64,000 bases of DNA from Galeopsis tetrahit (taxonomy: Eukaryota; Streptophyta; Magnoliopsida; Lamiales; Lamiaceae): NCBI GenBank assembly GCA_963675135.1, contig OY776122.1, positions 16,414,881 through 16,478,880 of the forward strand, read 5' to 3'. Under the pieces are notes generated by a model. That model had not been told where the DNA came from, ran no database searches, and saw only the letters and a program-made list of their open reading frames with translations. Below are positions 1 to 10,277 of the stretch, piece after piece. Within the stretch, counting starts at the first letter, position 1, and each line of letters begins with the position of its first letter. A program made the translations under genes and the position numbers.

Positions 1-16
1 TGCTCGGATTGCTAAA

Positions 17-3000
17 TTGATGAGCAATACAGACAAAGGAAAGCAAGTCGAAGGGCATGATGCTGAGACGTCTGGTGAACGCCAGCCAATGGAAGTTGAC
101 CAAACTCTTAAAGATTTACAAGTTTCTCCCGATGGTTTGGTGCCCGTTGACCGATTGAAAGAAATCATACTTGGGGCAATCAAAGATAAGTTGGAGGAAA
201 ATCCTAAGTCCTCATTCACCTACAACAAGCCTTACACGAAGAGGATTGACAATTTGAAGATGCCAGCTGGTTATCAACCTCCGAAGTTGCAACAGTTCGA
301 TGGCAAGGGCAATCCAAAGCAGCATATTGCTCACTTCGTAGAGACTTGCAACGATGCCGGCACTTACGGAGATCACTTGGTAAAGCAATTTGTACGCTCT
401 CTAAAGGGCAATGCATTCGACTGGTATACCGATTTGGAAGCTAGCTCGATTGACAGTTGGGAGCAAATGGAGCAGGAATTTCTCAACCGGTTCTACAGCA
501 CTCGTAGAACGGTGAGCATGATTGAATTGACAAACACTCGTCAATCAAAGGAGGAATCGGTAATAAATTACATAAACCGATGGAGGAACTTAAGTTTGAA
601 TTGTAAGGATAGATTGACCGAAGCTTCGGCAATCGAGATGTGTATTCAAGGAATGCAGTGGGGTCTTCGATATATCCTACAGGCAATTCGGCCAAGGTCG
701 TTTGAAGATTTGGCGACTAAAGCTCACGATATGGAGCTGAGTATGTCTACAACCAGAGCTGGAGGGCCGCCAACTCAGGAGCCTTGGAAGTTCAAAGACA
801 AGCAGGAAGTTAAGAAAGGGGGCAAACCTTTCACTAAAGATTCAAATAAAGAATCCATGGCAGTGACCGCTACTACTGTCAAATTCAAAAAGGGTGAAAC
901 TGATACGGGGAGTAAAGGAAAAGGCATCGCCCAAGAATGGGGGCAAAGGAGAACAAGTCTGAGGGAATTACAACAAAAACAGTATCCATTCCTAGACTCT
1001 GACATCCCTGGAATGTTCGATGACCTGATCAAGAATGACCTCATCGAATTACCAGAAATGAAACGACCGGATGAAGCTGGGCTAACGGATGACCCAAAGT
1101 ATTGCAAATACCATCGGTTGGTAGGGCATCCAATCCAAGACTGTTTCATATTCAAGGAGAAAGTTATGCAGCTAGCCAAGGAAGGAAAGATCTTGCTAGA
1201 GGATAGTGAGACAACGGCAAATGCTGTCACAGTTGAGAACAACAGCGCATGTAGAGACCTCTCTTGCCACATGACCAGCGAGGAAGATGATGAACGACCT
1301 CAGACCAACGATGGTCTCGATGACAAAGTTAATGGTTGTTTTTCAACGATAGCTTTCACAGATGAAGACTTAATGCTTGGTTCAGAATCCCATAACAGGC
1401 CACTATTCGTAGTTGGCCATACTCGAGAGCAGAAAGTGAATCGGATATTGATTGACGGAGGTTCCGGGGTAAACATTTTACCCTTACGAGTGATGAAAAA
1501 GATGGAGATACATATGGATGAACTCGCAGGCAGTCGGCTGATGATACACGGGTTTAATCAGGAAGGACAGAGGGCCCTTGGCACCATAGTGTTGGATTTG
1601 CTAATTGGTGGGATGACATCGACTGTAACTCTCCACGTCATAGATGCCAGGACTTCATATAACATGCTTCTAGGGCGCCCGTGGCTGCACGAAAATGGCG
1701 TGGTTCCTTCTACCCTACATCAATGCTTCAAATACTTTAGTCAAGGGGTTGTGAAAACAGTGATCGGAGATGATAAACCTTTCACAGAGGCAGAGTCGTA
1801 CTTTGCTGATGCCAAATACTTCTTTCGAGGTGCGAAAGAACCAAAGAACGAGGAAGGTCCAACACGGAAGGACTGCAAGGAGGCATCAACATCTCGCCTC
1901 AAAGAGAACAAATCAGTTCCCTCTATTGTTGAGGCATTGGAGGAGTTAACATTGCCGTTAACTAAACTGGATGGAAAGAAGCCATCTTCACAACCAATTA
2001 AGGGGTTTGTTCGTCCTACTCAAGGACCTAAGGTGGAACATGGAGAGGTAATGGGACAGGATGTTACAAAGTTTTACGGTCCTAAAGCTTACAAGCTTTT
2101 AGTCAAAGCCGGGTATGATACACGGGAAAATTGTGCATTGGGGAAGGTTGTTAGTCAGTCAGAACATGGACTTAATGACACCCAGAAAATGTTGAGAAAG
2201 AGCGGCTATGCCGTAAAGAGTACCAAAATGGGACTTGGTTATACCACAAAGAATCCGGTTCGCATTGCAATTAAAAGAGCCAATGCCAACCACATTTCTG
2301 AAGAAGAATACTCATCGACAAATGATGCGTTCGATGAAGATGGTAAGAAGGTAAGACGACTTTCGGTCTTTGAGAGACTTGGGAAGTCTGCTAGCAAGAA
2401 GAGTAAGAAGATGAAACGCCCATCAGTCTTTGATAGACTCGGGCCACAAACCCATCATCAAAAGTTGGGTGTTTCCAGAGTTCGGAGCTCAAAGCAATCC
2501 CGCATGAAGAGGCAGCATATGTTGACAATAGCATATGGGGGTGTATCCAAAGCCAGAAGACAAACCATTGTTCTCGAGTATAGCGACAAAGAAGATGATA
2601 CAGAGAGTGTAGCTTCTTCCAATTTTGTCAGTACCTACAACATTCAGCAGCAAGTGCCACAAGATATGGAAAGGGCACAAAGAAGGATCACTCGAATGAT
2701 CAGAGAAGGGTACGTCTTTGATGTTATCAACACTATGCAAACCATCCAAGTTAGAGGAAGAGATGGTCGAATAAGATCACGTGTGGACCTTACGAAAACA
2801 AATGAATACAATGAAGACATCGCAACTGTGAATTACATCACCGAATGCGAAGATGTTCAAGTGGAGGAAGTGGATGCAGAGGATGCTCCTCCAGAACTCG
2901 AAGAGGGTGTCAAGACAACTATTGATGAGTTGAAAGAAATTAACTTGGGCGATGTTAACGACCCGCGACCAATCTATGTGAGTGCTTTATTGTCCGATGA

Positions 3001-4357
3001 TGAGGAAGAAACTTACATTGAACTACTACGTGAGTTCAGAGATGTATTCGCATGGTCGTATAAAGAGATGCCGGGACTGGACCCGAAAGTAGCAGTACAC
3101 CGTCTCTCAGTAAAGAAGGGAGTTCGACCAGTCAAGCAGACTCAACGCCGATTCCGACCAGATCTTGTTCCGTTAATTGAAGTTGAGGTGAACAAGCTTA
3201 TTGAAGTAGGTTTCATCCGAGAAGTAAAGTATCCTACATGGATCTCGAGCATTGTCCCGGTGAGAAAGAAGAACGGACAGATTCGTGTGTGTGTTGACTT
3301 TCGGGATTTGAATGTTGCATGTCCCAAAGATGATTTTCCGTTACCTATTCCCGAACTTATGATTGATGCAACGACGGGTCATGAAGCTCTAAGTTTCATG
3401 GATGGGTCATCGGGTTACAATCAAATTCGCATGTTGCCAAAAGACGAAGAGCTCACTGCTTTTCGTACCCCAAAAGGAATATACTGCTACAAAGTGATGC
3501 CATTTGGTTTGAAGAATGCAGGCGCAACATACCAAAGAGCCATGCAAAGGATTTTCGACGACATGCTTCACAAGAATGTTGAATGTTACGTTGATGACTT
3601 AGTCGTAAAATCAAAGAGGAGGAATGATCACCTCCAAGACCTGAGGGTTGTTTTTGAACGCTTGAGGCGTTACCAGCTTAGGATGAACCCTTTGAAGTGT
3701 GCATTCGGAGTCAAATCAGGAAAGTTTCTTGGATTTGTGGTTCGCCAGCGAGGGATTGAAATCGAGCAAGCAAAGATTGATGCAATCTTAAAGATTCCGG
3801 AACCTCGAAACATTCACGAGCTTAAAAGCCTACAAGGAAAGTTGGCCTACCTCAGAAGATTCATTTCAAACTTAGCCGGACGATGTCAACCATTTAGTCG
3901 TCTCATGAAGAAAGATACACCATTTGAATGGGATGAATCTTGCAGTAATGCTTTCAAAAGCATCAAGTCATATTTGATGAAGCCACCAGTATTGATCGCT
4001 CCGGTGCCCGGACGTCCGTTGATTCTTTACATCGCTGCTCAAGAGCGTTCAGTTGGAGCCTTGCTGGCGCAAGAAAACGAGTCGGGGAAGGAAAATTCTT
4101 TGTACTACCTGAGTAGAATGATGACTCCAAATGAATTGAAGTACTCCCCAATTGAGAAGTTGTGTCTGGCTCTTATATTCGTGATCCAGAAGTTAAAGCA
4201 TTATTTCCAAGCCCATACCATCCATCTTGTATCGAGAGCAAACCCGTTGAAGTATGTTATGTCTAGGCCAGTTCTCTCGGATCGACTCGCAAGATGGTAT
4301 CTCCAGTTGCAACAATTTGAGATCATTTACGTCCCTCAAAAGGCTGTCAAGGGATAA
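17..4357 (+). CDS. Tat-type gypsy gag-protease-RT-RNase H polyprotein (first part, ended by a premature stop)
   Basis: The 1,446-codon frame encodes the structural and replication half of a gypsy retrotransposon. A retrotransposon gag domain lies around residues 135-220, a Cys/His zinc-knuckle-like motif near 361-377, and the aspartic protease motif DGGSGVN near 480. A serine/lysine-rich spacer follows, then reverse transcriptase from about 1040 to 1240 with catalytic YVDD near 1191, and the gypsy RNase H from about 1290. The frame ends with TAA at 4355-4357. The same frame then continues through the family's conserved linker into the second RNase H and integrase, so this is one polyprotein cut by a single nonsense codon rather than two genes. 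The start is the first ATG after 16 leader bases; a second ATG follows directly. Confidence 0.93.
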   Translation: MMSNTDKGKQVEGHDAETSGERQPMEVDQTLKDLQVSPDGLVPVDRLKEIILGAIKDKLEENPKSSFTYNKPYTKRIDNLKMPAGYQPPKLQQFDGKGNPKQHIAHFVETCNDAGTYGDHLVKQFVRSLKGNAFDWYTDLEASSIDSWEQMEQEFLNRFYSTRRTVSMIELTNTRQSKEESVINYINRWRNLSLNCKDRLTEASAIEMCIQGMQWGLRYILQAIRPRSFEDLATKAHDMELSMSTTRAGGPPTQEPWKFKDKQEVKKGGKPFTKDSNKESMAVTATTVKFKKGETDTGSKGKGIAQEWGQRRTSLRELQQKQYPFLDSDIPGMFDDLIKNDLIELPEMKRPDEAGLTDDPKYCKYHRLVGHPIQDCFIFKEKVMQLAKEGKILLEDSETTANAVTVENNSACRDLSCHMTSEEDDERPQTNDGLDDKVNGCFSTIAFTDEDLMLGSESHNRPLFVVGHTREQKVNRILIDGGSGVNILPLRVMKKMEIHMDELAGSRLMIHGFNQEGQRALGTIVLDLLIGGMTSTVTLHVIDARTSYNMLLGRPWLHENGVVPSTLHQCFKYFSQGVVKTVIGDDKPFTEAESYFADAKYFFRGAKEPKNEEGPTRKDCKEASTSRLKENKSVPSIVEALEELTLPLTKLDGKKPSSQPIKGFVRPTQGPKVEHGEVMGQDVTKFYGPKAYKLLVKAGYDTRENCALGKVVSQSEHGLNDTQKMLRKSGYAVKSTKMGLGYTTKNPVRIAIKRANANHISEEEYSSTNDAFDEDGKKVRRLSVFERLGKSASKKSKKMKRPSVFDRLGPQTHHQKLGVSRVRSSKQSRMKRQHMLTIAYGGVSKARRQTIVLEYSDKEDDTESVASSNFVSTYNIQQQVPQDMERAQRRITRMIREGYVFDVINTMQTIQVRGRDGRIRSRVDLTKTNEYNEDIATVNYITECEDVQVEEVDAEDAPPELEEGVKTTIDELKEINLGDVNDPRPIYVSALLSDDEEETYIELLREFRDVFAWSYKEMPGLDPKVAVHRLSVKKGVRPVKQTQRRFRPDLVPLIEVEVNKLIEVGFIREVKYPTWISSIVPVRKKNGQIRVCVDFRDLNVACPKDDFPLPIPELMIDATTGHEALSFMDGSSGYNQIRMLPKDEELTAFRTPKGIYCYKVMPFGLKNAGATYQRAMQRIFDDMLHKNVECYVDDLVVKSKRRNDHLQDLRVVFERLRRYQLRMNPLKCAFGVKSGKFLGFVVRQRGIEIEQAKIDAILKIPEPRNIHELKSLQGKLAYLRRFISNLAGRCQPFSRLMKKDTPFEWDESCSNAFKSIKSYLMKPPVLIAPVPGRPLILYIAAQERSVGALLAQENESGKENSLYYLSRMMTPNELKYSPIEKLCLALIFVIQKLKHYFQAHTIHLVSRANPLKYVMSRPVLSDRLARWYLQLQQFEIIYVPQKAVKG

Positions 4358-4387
4358 ATTCTGGCCGATTTCTTAGCCGATCATCCA

Positions 4388-6214
4388 ATGCCTGCAGAAT
4401 GGGAGTTATGTGACGACCTTCCAGACGAAGATGTCCTAAATGTTGAAATAACCCCTCCATGGAAGATGTATTTTGATGGGTCCGCCCATAAAGAAGGAGC
4501 TGGTGCTGGAGTTGTGTTTGTAACATCTTATGGAGAAGTATTGCCCTATTCTTTCACTTTAATAGAGAATTGCTCAAACAATGTTGCTGAGTACCAAGCA
4601 CTCATACTTGGGTTGGAAATGGCAGTCGATATTAAGCAACTACATCTCAGGGTGTATGGAGATTCAAAGTTGATAGTGAACCAGATGCTTGGATCATACG
4701 AGGTTAGGAAACCGGAGTTGCTTCCTTATCATAAGTACGCTCGCCGACTCATGAATTATCTCGGAGACGTGGAAATTGAGCATGTTCCAAGGAAAGACAA
4801 CAAACAAGCTGATGCTTTAGCAAAACTTGCTTCAGCAATAGCATTGCCCGAAAGTAAAGCCCGTATCCCAATATGTAAAAGTTGGGTTGTGCCCCCTATA
4901 TTTGAGGATGACGGTGATAAAGAAGGTGAAAGTCATGTTATTGAAGTATTCGAAATTGAAGAAGAAGATTGGCGACAGCCATTTGTCGACTACTTGAAAT
5001 ACGATAAGTTGCCAAGTGATCTGAAGCGAAGAGTGGATATCAGACGTCGAGTCCCTCGATTCATATACTACAAGAGTGTGCTTTATAGACGATCATTTGA
5101 TGGGGTCTTCTTAAGGTGTCTCAGTAATGGTGAAGCCGCCCACGCAATGGAAGAAGCGCATGCCGGAATTTGTGGCGCTCATCAGTCAGGGCCAAAGTTA
5201 CACTTTCGAGTGAAGAGGATGGGTTATTACTGGCCAACAATGGTGAAAGACTGTATGGATTACGCACGAAAATGTCAAGCTTGTCAGTTTCATGCCAACC
5301 TTATCCATCAACCCCCAGAACTGTTACACCCAACCGTTGCTTCGTGGCCATTCGATGCTTGGGGTCTAGATGTGGTGGGACCACTAACGAAGTCATCAGG
5401 CCGTCATCTGTACATCCTAGCTGCAACCGATTACTTCTCTAAATGGGCGGAAGCCATACCTTTGAGAGAAGTGAAGAAAGAAAATGTTGCTGATTTTATT
5501 CGAGTCAATATCATTTTTAGATACGGGGTCCCTCGGTACATCATCACCGATAATGGAAGATCGTTCAGTAACAATCACATCGACAAACTTTGTGACAAGT
5601 TTGACTTCAAACAAAGGAAATCTTCTATGTACAACGCAGCTGCTAATGGACTCGCTGAAGCTTTCAACAAGACTTTGTGCAACCTCTTGAAGAAAGTAGT
5701 CTCCAAGTCAAAGCGAGATTGGCATGAAAAGATGAATGAAGCTCTATGGGCATATCGAACTACTTACAGAACGCCTACACAAGCTACTCCCTATTCGTTG
5801 GTGTATGGTGTTGAAGCAGTTGTTCCCCTTGAGAAGCAGATTCCATCTCTAAGGATGGCGATACAAGAAGGGCTGACGGAAGAAGAGAATGCACGTTTGC
5901 GTCTTGAAGAGTTGGAAGCCCTAGATGAGAAAAGATTGGAAGCACAACAAAGGCTCGAATGCTATCAAGCCCGCCTTTCTAGAACGTTTAACAAGAAAGT
6001 CAGGATACGTTCTTTTCAAGTTGGTGATTTGGTTCTTGCTGTAAGAAGGCCTATCGTAGTAACTCACCGTGTTGGGAATAAATTCTTGCCTAAGTGGGAC
6101 GGCCCATATGTTGTTAAAGAAGTTTACACAAACGGCGCCTACAAGCTGATTTCTGAAGATGGCATGAACGTTGGTCCTATAAACGGGAAGTTTTTGAAAC
6201 GCTACTACGCGTAA
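4388..6214 (+). CDS. Tat-type gypsy second RNase H and integrase (polyprotein continuation)
   Basis: This 608-codon frame is in phase with the upstream gag-RT frame and separated from it only by a TAA codon and ten sense codons. Residues about 25-150 form the additional 'archaeal-type' RNase H characteristic of Tat elements (motif YFDGSAHKEGAGAG; later GDSKL and KQADALAKLA). Integrase follows: an HHCC zinc-binding region near 257-302, then the catalytic core with D in GLDVVGPL (about 330), D in TDNGRSF (about 387) and E in NGLAEAFNK (about 423). The C-terminus (WDGPYVVKEV, LKRYYA) is ordinary for the family and lacks a chromodomain. The ATG shown is only the first methionine after the stop and probably not a real start. 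Confidence 0.92.
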   Translation: MPAEWELCDDLPDEDVLNVEITPPWKMYFDGSAHKEGAGAGVVFVTSYGEVLPYSFTLIENCSNNVAEYQALILGLEMAVDIKQLHLRVYGDSKLIVNQMLGSYEVRKPELLPYHKYARRLMNYLGDVEIEHVPRKDNKQADALAKLASAIALPESKARIPICKSWVVPPIFEDDGDKEGESHVIEVFEIEEEDWRQPFVDYLKYDKLPSDLKRRVDIRRRVPRFIYYKSVLYRRSFDGVFLRCLSNGEAAHAMEEAHAGICGAHQSGPKLHFRVKRMGYYWPTMVKDCMDYARKCQACQFHANLIHQPPELLHPTVASWPFDAWGLDVVGPLTKSSGRHLYILAATDYFSKWAEAIPLREVKKENVADFIRVNIIFRYGVPRYIITDNGRSFSNNHIDKLCDKFDFKQRKSSMYNAAANGLAEAFNKTLCNLLKKVVSKSKRDWHEKMNEALWAYRTTYRTPTQATPYSLVYGVEAVVPLEKQIPSLRMAIQEGLTEEENARLRLEELEALDEKRLEAQQRLECYQARLSRTFNKKVRIRSFQVGDLVLAVRRPIVVTHRVGNKFLPKWDGPYVVKEVYTNGAYKLISEDGMNVGPINGKFLKRYYA

Positions 6215-7093
6215 AGAAAACAAGAATGCTCCATAAACGCATGAGCCTAAACTGCTTGTCGCTCCAAGAACGCATGAGCCTAAACTGCTTGTTACTCCAT
6301 GATGTACGAGACTAAACTACTTATTACTCCTGGTCCGCACGAGTATAAACTGTGTACGACAACCACCAAAGGTAAATACATGTGGTTAAACTGTTAACTT
6401 ACTCCACTAAAGGCATTTTAAGTGGTTAAATACTTAAATCCCTACTTTGTCTACAGTAGTTAAAGAATAGTCACTCCTGGCCCGCATGAGTATAAACTGT
6501 GAACGGTCCCCCCCCTCCAAAATACAAATCATATTTTGCTTGAACTACGTTATGACTTGATCCTCTTTAAAGAGGTACGTAGGCAACTTAGTATATTTAT
6601 AAGTACAGTCATAAGTTAAAGTCGGATCGATGAATACAAAAGTGACGAACATATGAAGCATGAAGAAAACGAAGAAGGAAGAAAGTGAAGGGGCAATGCC
6701 CAAACATCATTTTGCCGTATATTTCTGATTTTGTACTTCAATTTTGTAGAGGGGTGTACCTTTTCCCTTGACCTAGGTTTTGTCCCTAAGGAGGGTTTTT
6801 CAAGGCAAGGTTTTAACGGCGCTCCGGCCTCTGGTTCGACGTGTGAACTTATGGCTTTAGGGTTTTCTTTTAATAGAGAATCTTTATTCTCCAAAAAGGG
6901 CCAATTCATTTATCTCGATGAATATACAAAAGCAAGCATTGAAGAATATGAACATGTGAGATATAGACGAAGAAAAGAAAATTTTAATCAAAGTGTCAAA
7001 GCAAAAATGGAATAGATACATGGAGTGTGCGAAGCAAAATATCCATGAAAAACAACAGATAAAACAAGGAAAAACATAAAGGTCATAAAGCAA
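6215..7093 (+). other. 3' non-coding region of the gypsy element with degenerate short repeats
   Basis: No gene is supported here. Between 6225 and 6510 a degenerate unit recurs, built around CGCATGAGCCTAAACTG and CGCACGAGTATAAACTGTG. Around 6765-6830 lies a stretch resembling the leader-like sequence (…TTTTGTCCC…GGGTTTTTC…AAGGTTTTAACG…) often seen just downstream of pol in plant LTR retrotransposons. I see no further structure. Confidence 0.6.
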
Positions 7094-7327
7094 CTAAATA
7101 AAGAGGCCTAAACCCTTAAACTCTTCTAAAGCCTCCTCTAGCTCGGTCTTCGTCTTCTTCAAGCCTTCAATTACAACATCTTCTATTGGGGGCGTATTGT
7201 TGATAGTGGAGATTTCGTCTTGAAAATTTAGGATCTCGGTATCAAAACCTTGAACTAATGTTTCTTTTTCCTCCAAAGACTGGGTCAATACTTTCTTCTT
7301 CTCCTTCAACTCCTTCAAATGGCGCAC
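7094..7327 (-). CDS. Small antisense ORF of the Tat element, coiled-coil protein
   Basis: The 77-codon antisense frame encodes a very Lys/Glu/Leu-rich helix (start MRHLKELKEKKKV, later LKKTKTELEEALEEFKG) with heptad-like spacing, consistent with a coiled coil. Tat-lineage elements are known to carry antisense ORFs between integrase and the 3' LTR, and this position and strand fit. Antisense frames are open over other parts of this region too, so coding is unproven, but the amino-acid pattern is not random low complexity. It may be the truncated C-terminal end of a formerly longer antisense ORF, because only the helical part remains. Confidence 0.45.
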   Translation of the reverse strand: MRHLKELKEKKKVLTQSLEEKETLVQGFDTEILNFQDEISTINNTPPIEDVVIEGLKKTKTELEEALEEFKGLGLFI

Positions 7328-9515
7328 CTTATCCTTGACTTTTTGAAGCTTTGGATAACCTCGACTTGGAATTTTTTTTTTAGCACGTTTCTCCTCAACC
7401 TCGTGAAGGGCACGCTTAACTTATCTAAATTAATAAGGGGTTTGGGCATACTTTAATTAATTTAACAAATATAGCCCACAAACCAAATTCAGGCCACGTT
7501 GAATTAGTTAAAAATTCCAAATTCAGGCCATGTTGGATTAATTTAAAAGTGGGATATTTCAGTAGGCCTTAAAGCCCAAATAATATGGTGCCCTATTTAT
7601 CTTTCCATCTTCACGCTGGAAGTGAAAAAGAAAGAAAATCACGCCATCTCCTTCACCCCGCCGCCGTCGACAGCACCCCGCCGCCGTCGACAGCACCCCG
7701 CCGCCGTCGACAACACCCCGCCTAAAATCGCCGCCGTCGCTGCCTTCCGCCTAAAGCCAGCAGCACCGCTTCTACAGCACTCCACGCCGCCTCGCCTGGG
7801 TCCCGCCGCCACAGTCCGACTGCCGTAGCCCGACGCCGCTGCACACCGCCTAAATCCAGCCGCCGCCGCGCTCCACACCGCCGCGTCGCCGGAAACCGAG
7901 CAGCTGCAATGGCCGTCGCCCGCGCCTGGAATCGCCAAGGATAGACTACAAGCCGTATCACCTGACGCCGACTCCGAACTACCGTACTCCATCTCCAGTC
8001 GGTCATCTCCTTCGTCGCCTAAAGCCACCGTCGCGCCATGGTCGCACTTCACCGTCATGCCTCGATTCGAATCCACCGCCACAAGGAGTCGCAACCACCG
8101 TGCTCCATCTCCAATCGGTCGTACGCCGTCGCCTGAATCCAGCGTCGTGCCGCCCCAAAGCTCAGCCGTCGCCGCTCGCTGCAACCGGAAATCAGTCGCC
8201 CCCGAGCGCCGCCTGAAGCCAGCGCCGTGCCGCCCCGAAGCCAATCGCCGACAGAAATTGGAAGTCCGCCCCTGCCTTGGTTCAGAAATCACAGCCGCCG
8301 ACCGCAACAAGAGACCCGCCTCGATTCAGACCGTCGCCGGAAACTAAGCAGCACCGCCTCCCTCGCAGGCCCAAAACAAGTAATGTCAAAATCCCTCTCT
8401 TTCAAATTGTCAAAATCCAAAGAGATTAATACACCAACGACCGAAAACCCACTCTCTCTTTCGAATTTGGTCAATTTGATTAAGAAGGGCTATTGAAAAA
8501 ATTGAATTGGGCGAAAATTAGCTGTGGAACCCTTTGCAAATCTAAATTTCACAAGTTCGAAAGAGTAAAAAGACCCACGGGACACCCACGTTCTCTTTCG
8601 AATTCTGTGAATTTAAGATTGTTGTCGCCGCCACCGCAAGAATATTTGAGTAGGAATGGACCATAATTTTCATCTATTTAAACGAGTTTTACAAAGAGAG
8701 TAATAAGACCCACGGGACACCCACAGTCTCTCGTGTGAAATCTCGAGTAAATTGATTAGAATATGGCGAAATAGGAGTTGATTGAAGACAAAACTGGTTG
8801 TATTTTGTTTAGTATGCATACGTGCAGTAAAGTAAAGAAGGGAGAAAGGCATGAGAAGTTAAATAACAAATTTCACGCAGTCAAAATATAGTATAAAGCT
8901 ACATAATTTCTTGAATATGAGTTATCAGATTTCATATAAGGATTGTTGATTCAATTCTTAGAAAAAGAAAAGTTATACATACACATGCATATACGTGTAA
9001 AAAAAAAAAAGAATATGTTACCTCGCGAAAAGTGATGACCGATGGTGTACTCTGATGATAATTGCTTCACCTTTTTGTTTAAATTGTGAAGTAATGATTG
9101 AAGGAGGGCATCCTTTATATAGGCTTGAAAAGGTGAAAAGATAAGGATCAACAAGCACATATTTTGGTGTATCTCAACTAAATCTCCACAATTCTTGGAA
9201 AATCATATTTCAAAGATTTGGTGATATATATTTTGTGATTTACGGATGAAAGATATTCAAATACAATTGGGCCTTCTTCTTGGACTAGACTAATTGTAAG
9301 AAGAAAAGAATTGGGTTTTGAAACACTCCATACACTCATGAACTTGTTTGTTCATTTTGGCCCAAAAGACTACATTATTTGAGCCCATGATATAAATTTT
9401 ATTAATTGTGGCAATTCATAAAGTCCAATAACACAAAATTTAGGTATGGGGAAAACATTGAAATAATTTCGCAATTCATCCACTTCAAAGACAAATGTAC
9501 TTGTGGATGAAATAC
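7328..9515. other. Long 3' region of the gypsy element with a GC-rich island
   Basis: No convincing gene. About 7640-8350 is strikingly GC-rich (CCG/GCC-dominated) against an AT-rich background; frames are open on both strands only because stop codons are rare at that composition. A pair of similar stretches containing GACCCACGGGACACCCAC occurs at about 8570 and 8706. The rest is AT-rich and unremarkable. Confidence 0.5.
7654..7725. repeat. Three and a half copies of a 20-bp GC-rich tandem repeat
   Basis: The unit CACCCCGCCGCCGTCGACAG is repeated directly three times, the last with one change, at the start of the GC-rich island. Confidence 0.85.
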
Positions 9516-9527
9516 GAGGGGGCAATT
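9516..9527 (+). promoter_or_regulatory. Polypurine tract of the gypsy element
   Basis: GAGGGGGCAATT lies directly before the TGTAGAC start of the LTR, where plus-strand DNA synthesis is primed in LTR retrotransposons. Confidence 0.8.
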
Positions 9528-9842
9528 TGTAGACGAGGAAAATTCAATTACGAATTAAATTGCGACGCGTGGAAATTACGGGTTAAACATTAATTAAATT
9601 TATTATTTATTTGTTGGAATAAATTTAATTCCTAAAATAAAAATATAATTAATTAATATTTAATTGTTCCCTCCAATTAATTTGGGCCTTGAAAGATCAA
9701 TGAGTTAAAATGGATCTTCGAAGCCCAATAAATAAAGACGGGCCTCTAAAAGTCCGATAAATAAAGACGGACCTCTAAAGTCCAATAAAACAAGACGGGC
9801 CTCTAAAGTCCCATAAATGAAGATGAGCCTCTAAAATCCAAC

Positions 9843-9910
9843 AAACCAAATTGAGCCCAAACCAAATTGAGCCCAAATCAAATTGAGCCCAAACCAAATT
9901 GAGCCCAAAC
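9843..9910. repeat. Tandem ~17-bp repeat in the LTR U3 region
   Basis: Four to five copies of AACCAAATTGAGCCCAA lie 25-90 bp upstream of the LTR TATA box, the usual place for enhancer-like repeats. Just upstream (9735-9835) a second degenerate repeat contains GACGGGCCTCTAAAGTCC. Confidence 0.8.
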
Positions 9911-9933
9911 ACAAAAATCTCCAGGCCTACACC

Positions 9934-9943
9934 TATAAATAGA
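9934..9943 (+). promoter_or_regulatory. TATA box of the gypsy LTR promoter
   Basis: TATAAATAGA sits in the middle of the LTR; transcription (start of R) would be expected about 30 bp downstream. Confidence 0.7.
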
Positions 9944-10047
9944 GGCCTCATTTCATTCATTATCATCAAGTAATCAGAAGCATTCAAGGCTCTAAAATTC
10001 TCTGCAGAGATTTTAGAGTGTTCTTCAGCAAGGGGAGGATCTTCAAA

Positions 10048-10277
10048 GGCGTTCTTCGTGCAAAGCGGCGAGAAGTGGTGTTCGAGTGGAGATCAAGGTG
10101 CTAAGCCTCTTCGATTCGGCGTTCTTCGTGCAAAGCAGCAAGAAACAGTGTTCGAGTGGAGATCAAGGTGCTAAGCCTCTTCGATTCGGTGTTTCTTCAA
10201 AGTGCTTCGTGGATCTTCAACGGTGTTCGTCCCGAAAAGTCCCGATAAGTCCCGAAAGGTCCCGAAAAGTCCCGAAA
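10048..10277. repeat. 70-bp direct duplication followed by a 10-bp array in the LTR
   Basis: Two adjacent 70-bp units (10048-10117 and 10118-10187, starting GGCGTTCTTCGTGCAAAGC) differ at only a few bases. They are followed at 10229-10277 by five near-copies of GTCCCGAAAA. Confidence 0.85.

Noticed and set aside
4355..4357. Programmed stop-codon readthrough in the gypsy polyprotein
   Set aside because: Relatives usually encode an amino acid here and I see no readthrough context; a simple nonsense mutation explains it.
7639..8310. 223-codon minus-strand frame
   Set aside because: Lies in a GC-rich repetitive island where stops are rare on both strands; composition is low-complexity Arg/Ala/Gly and no domain is seen.
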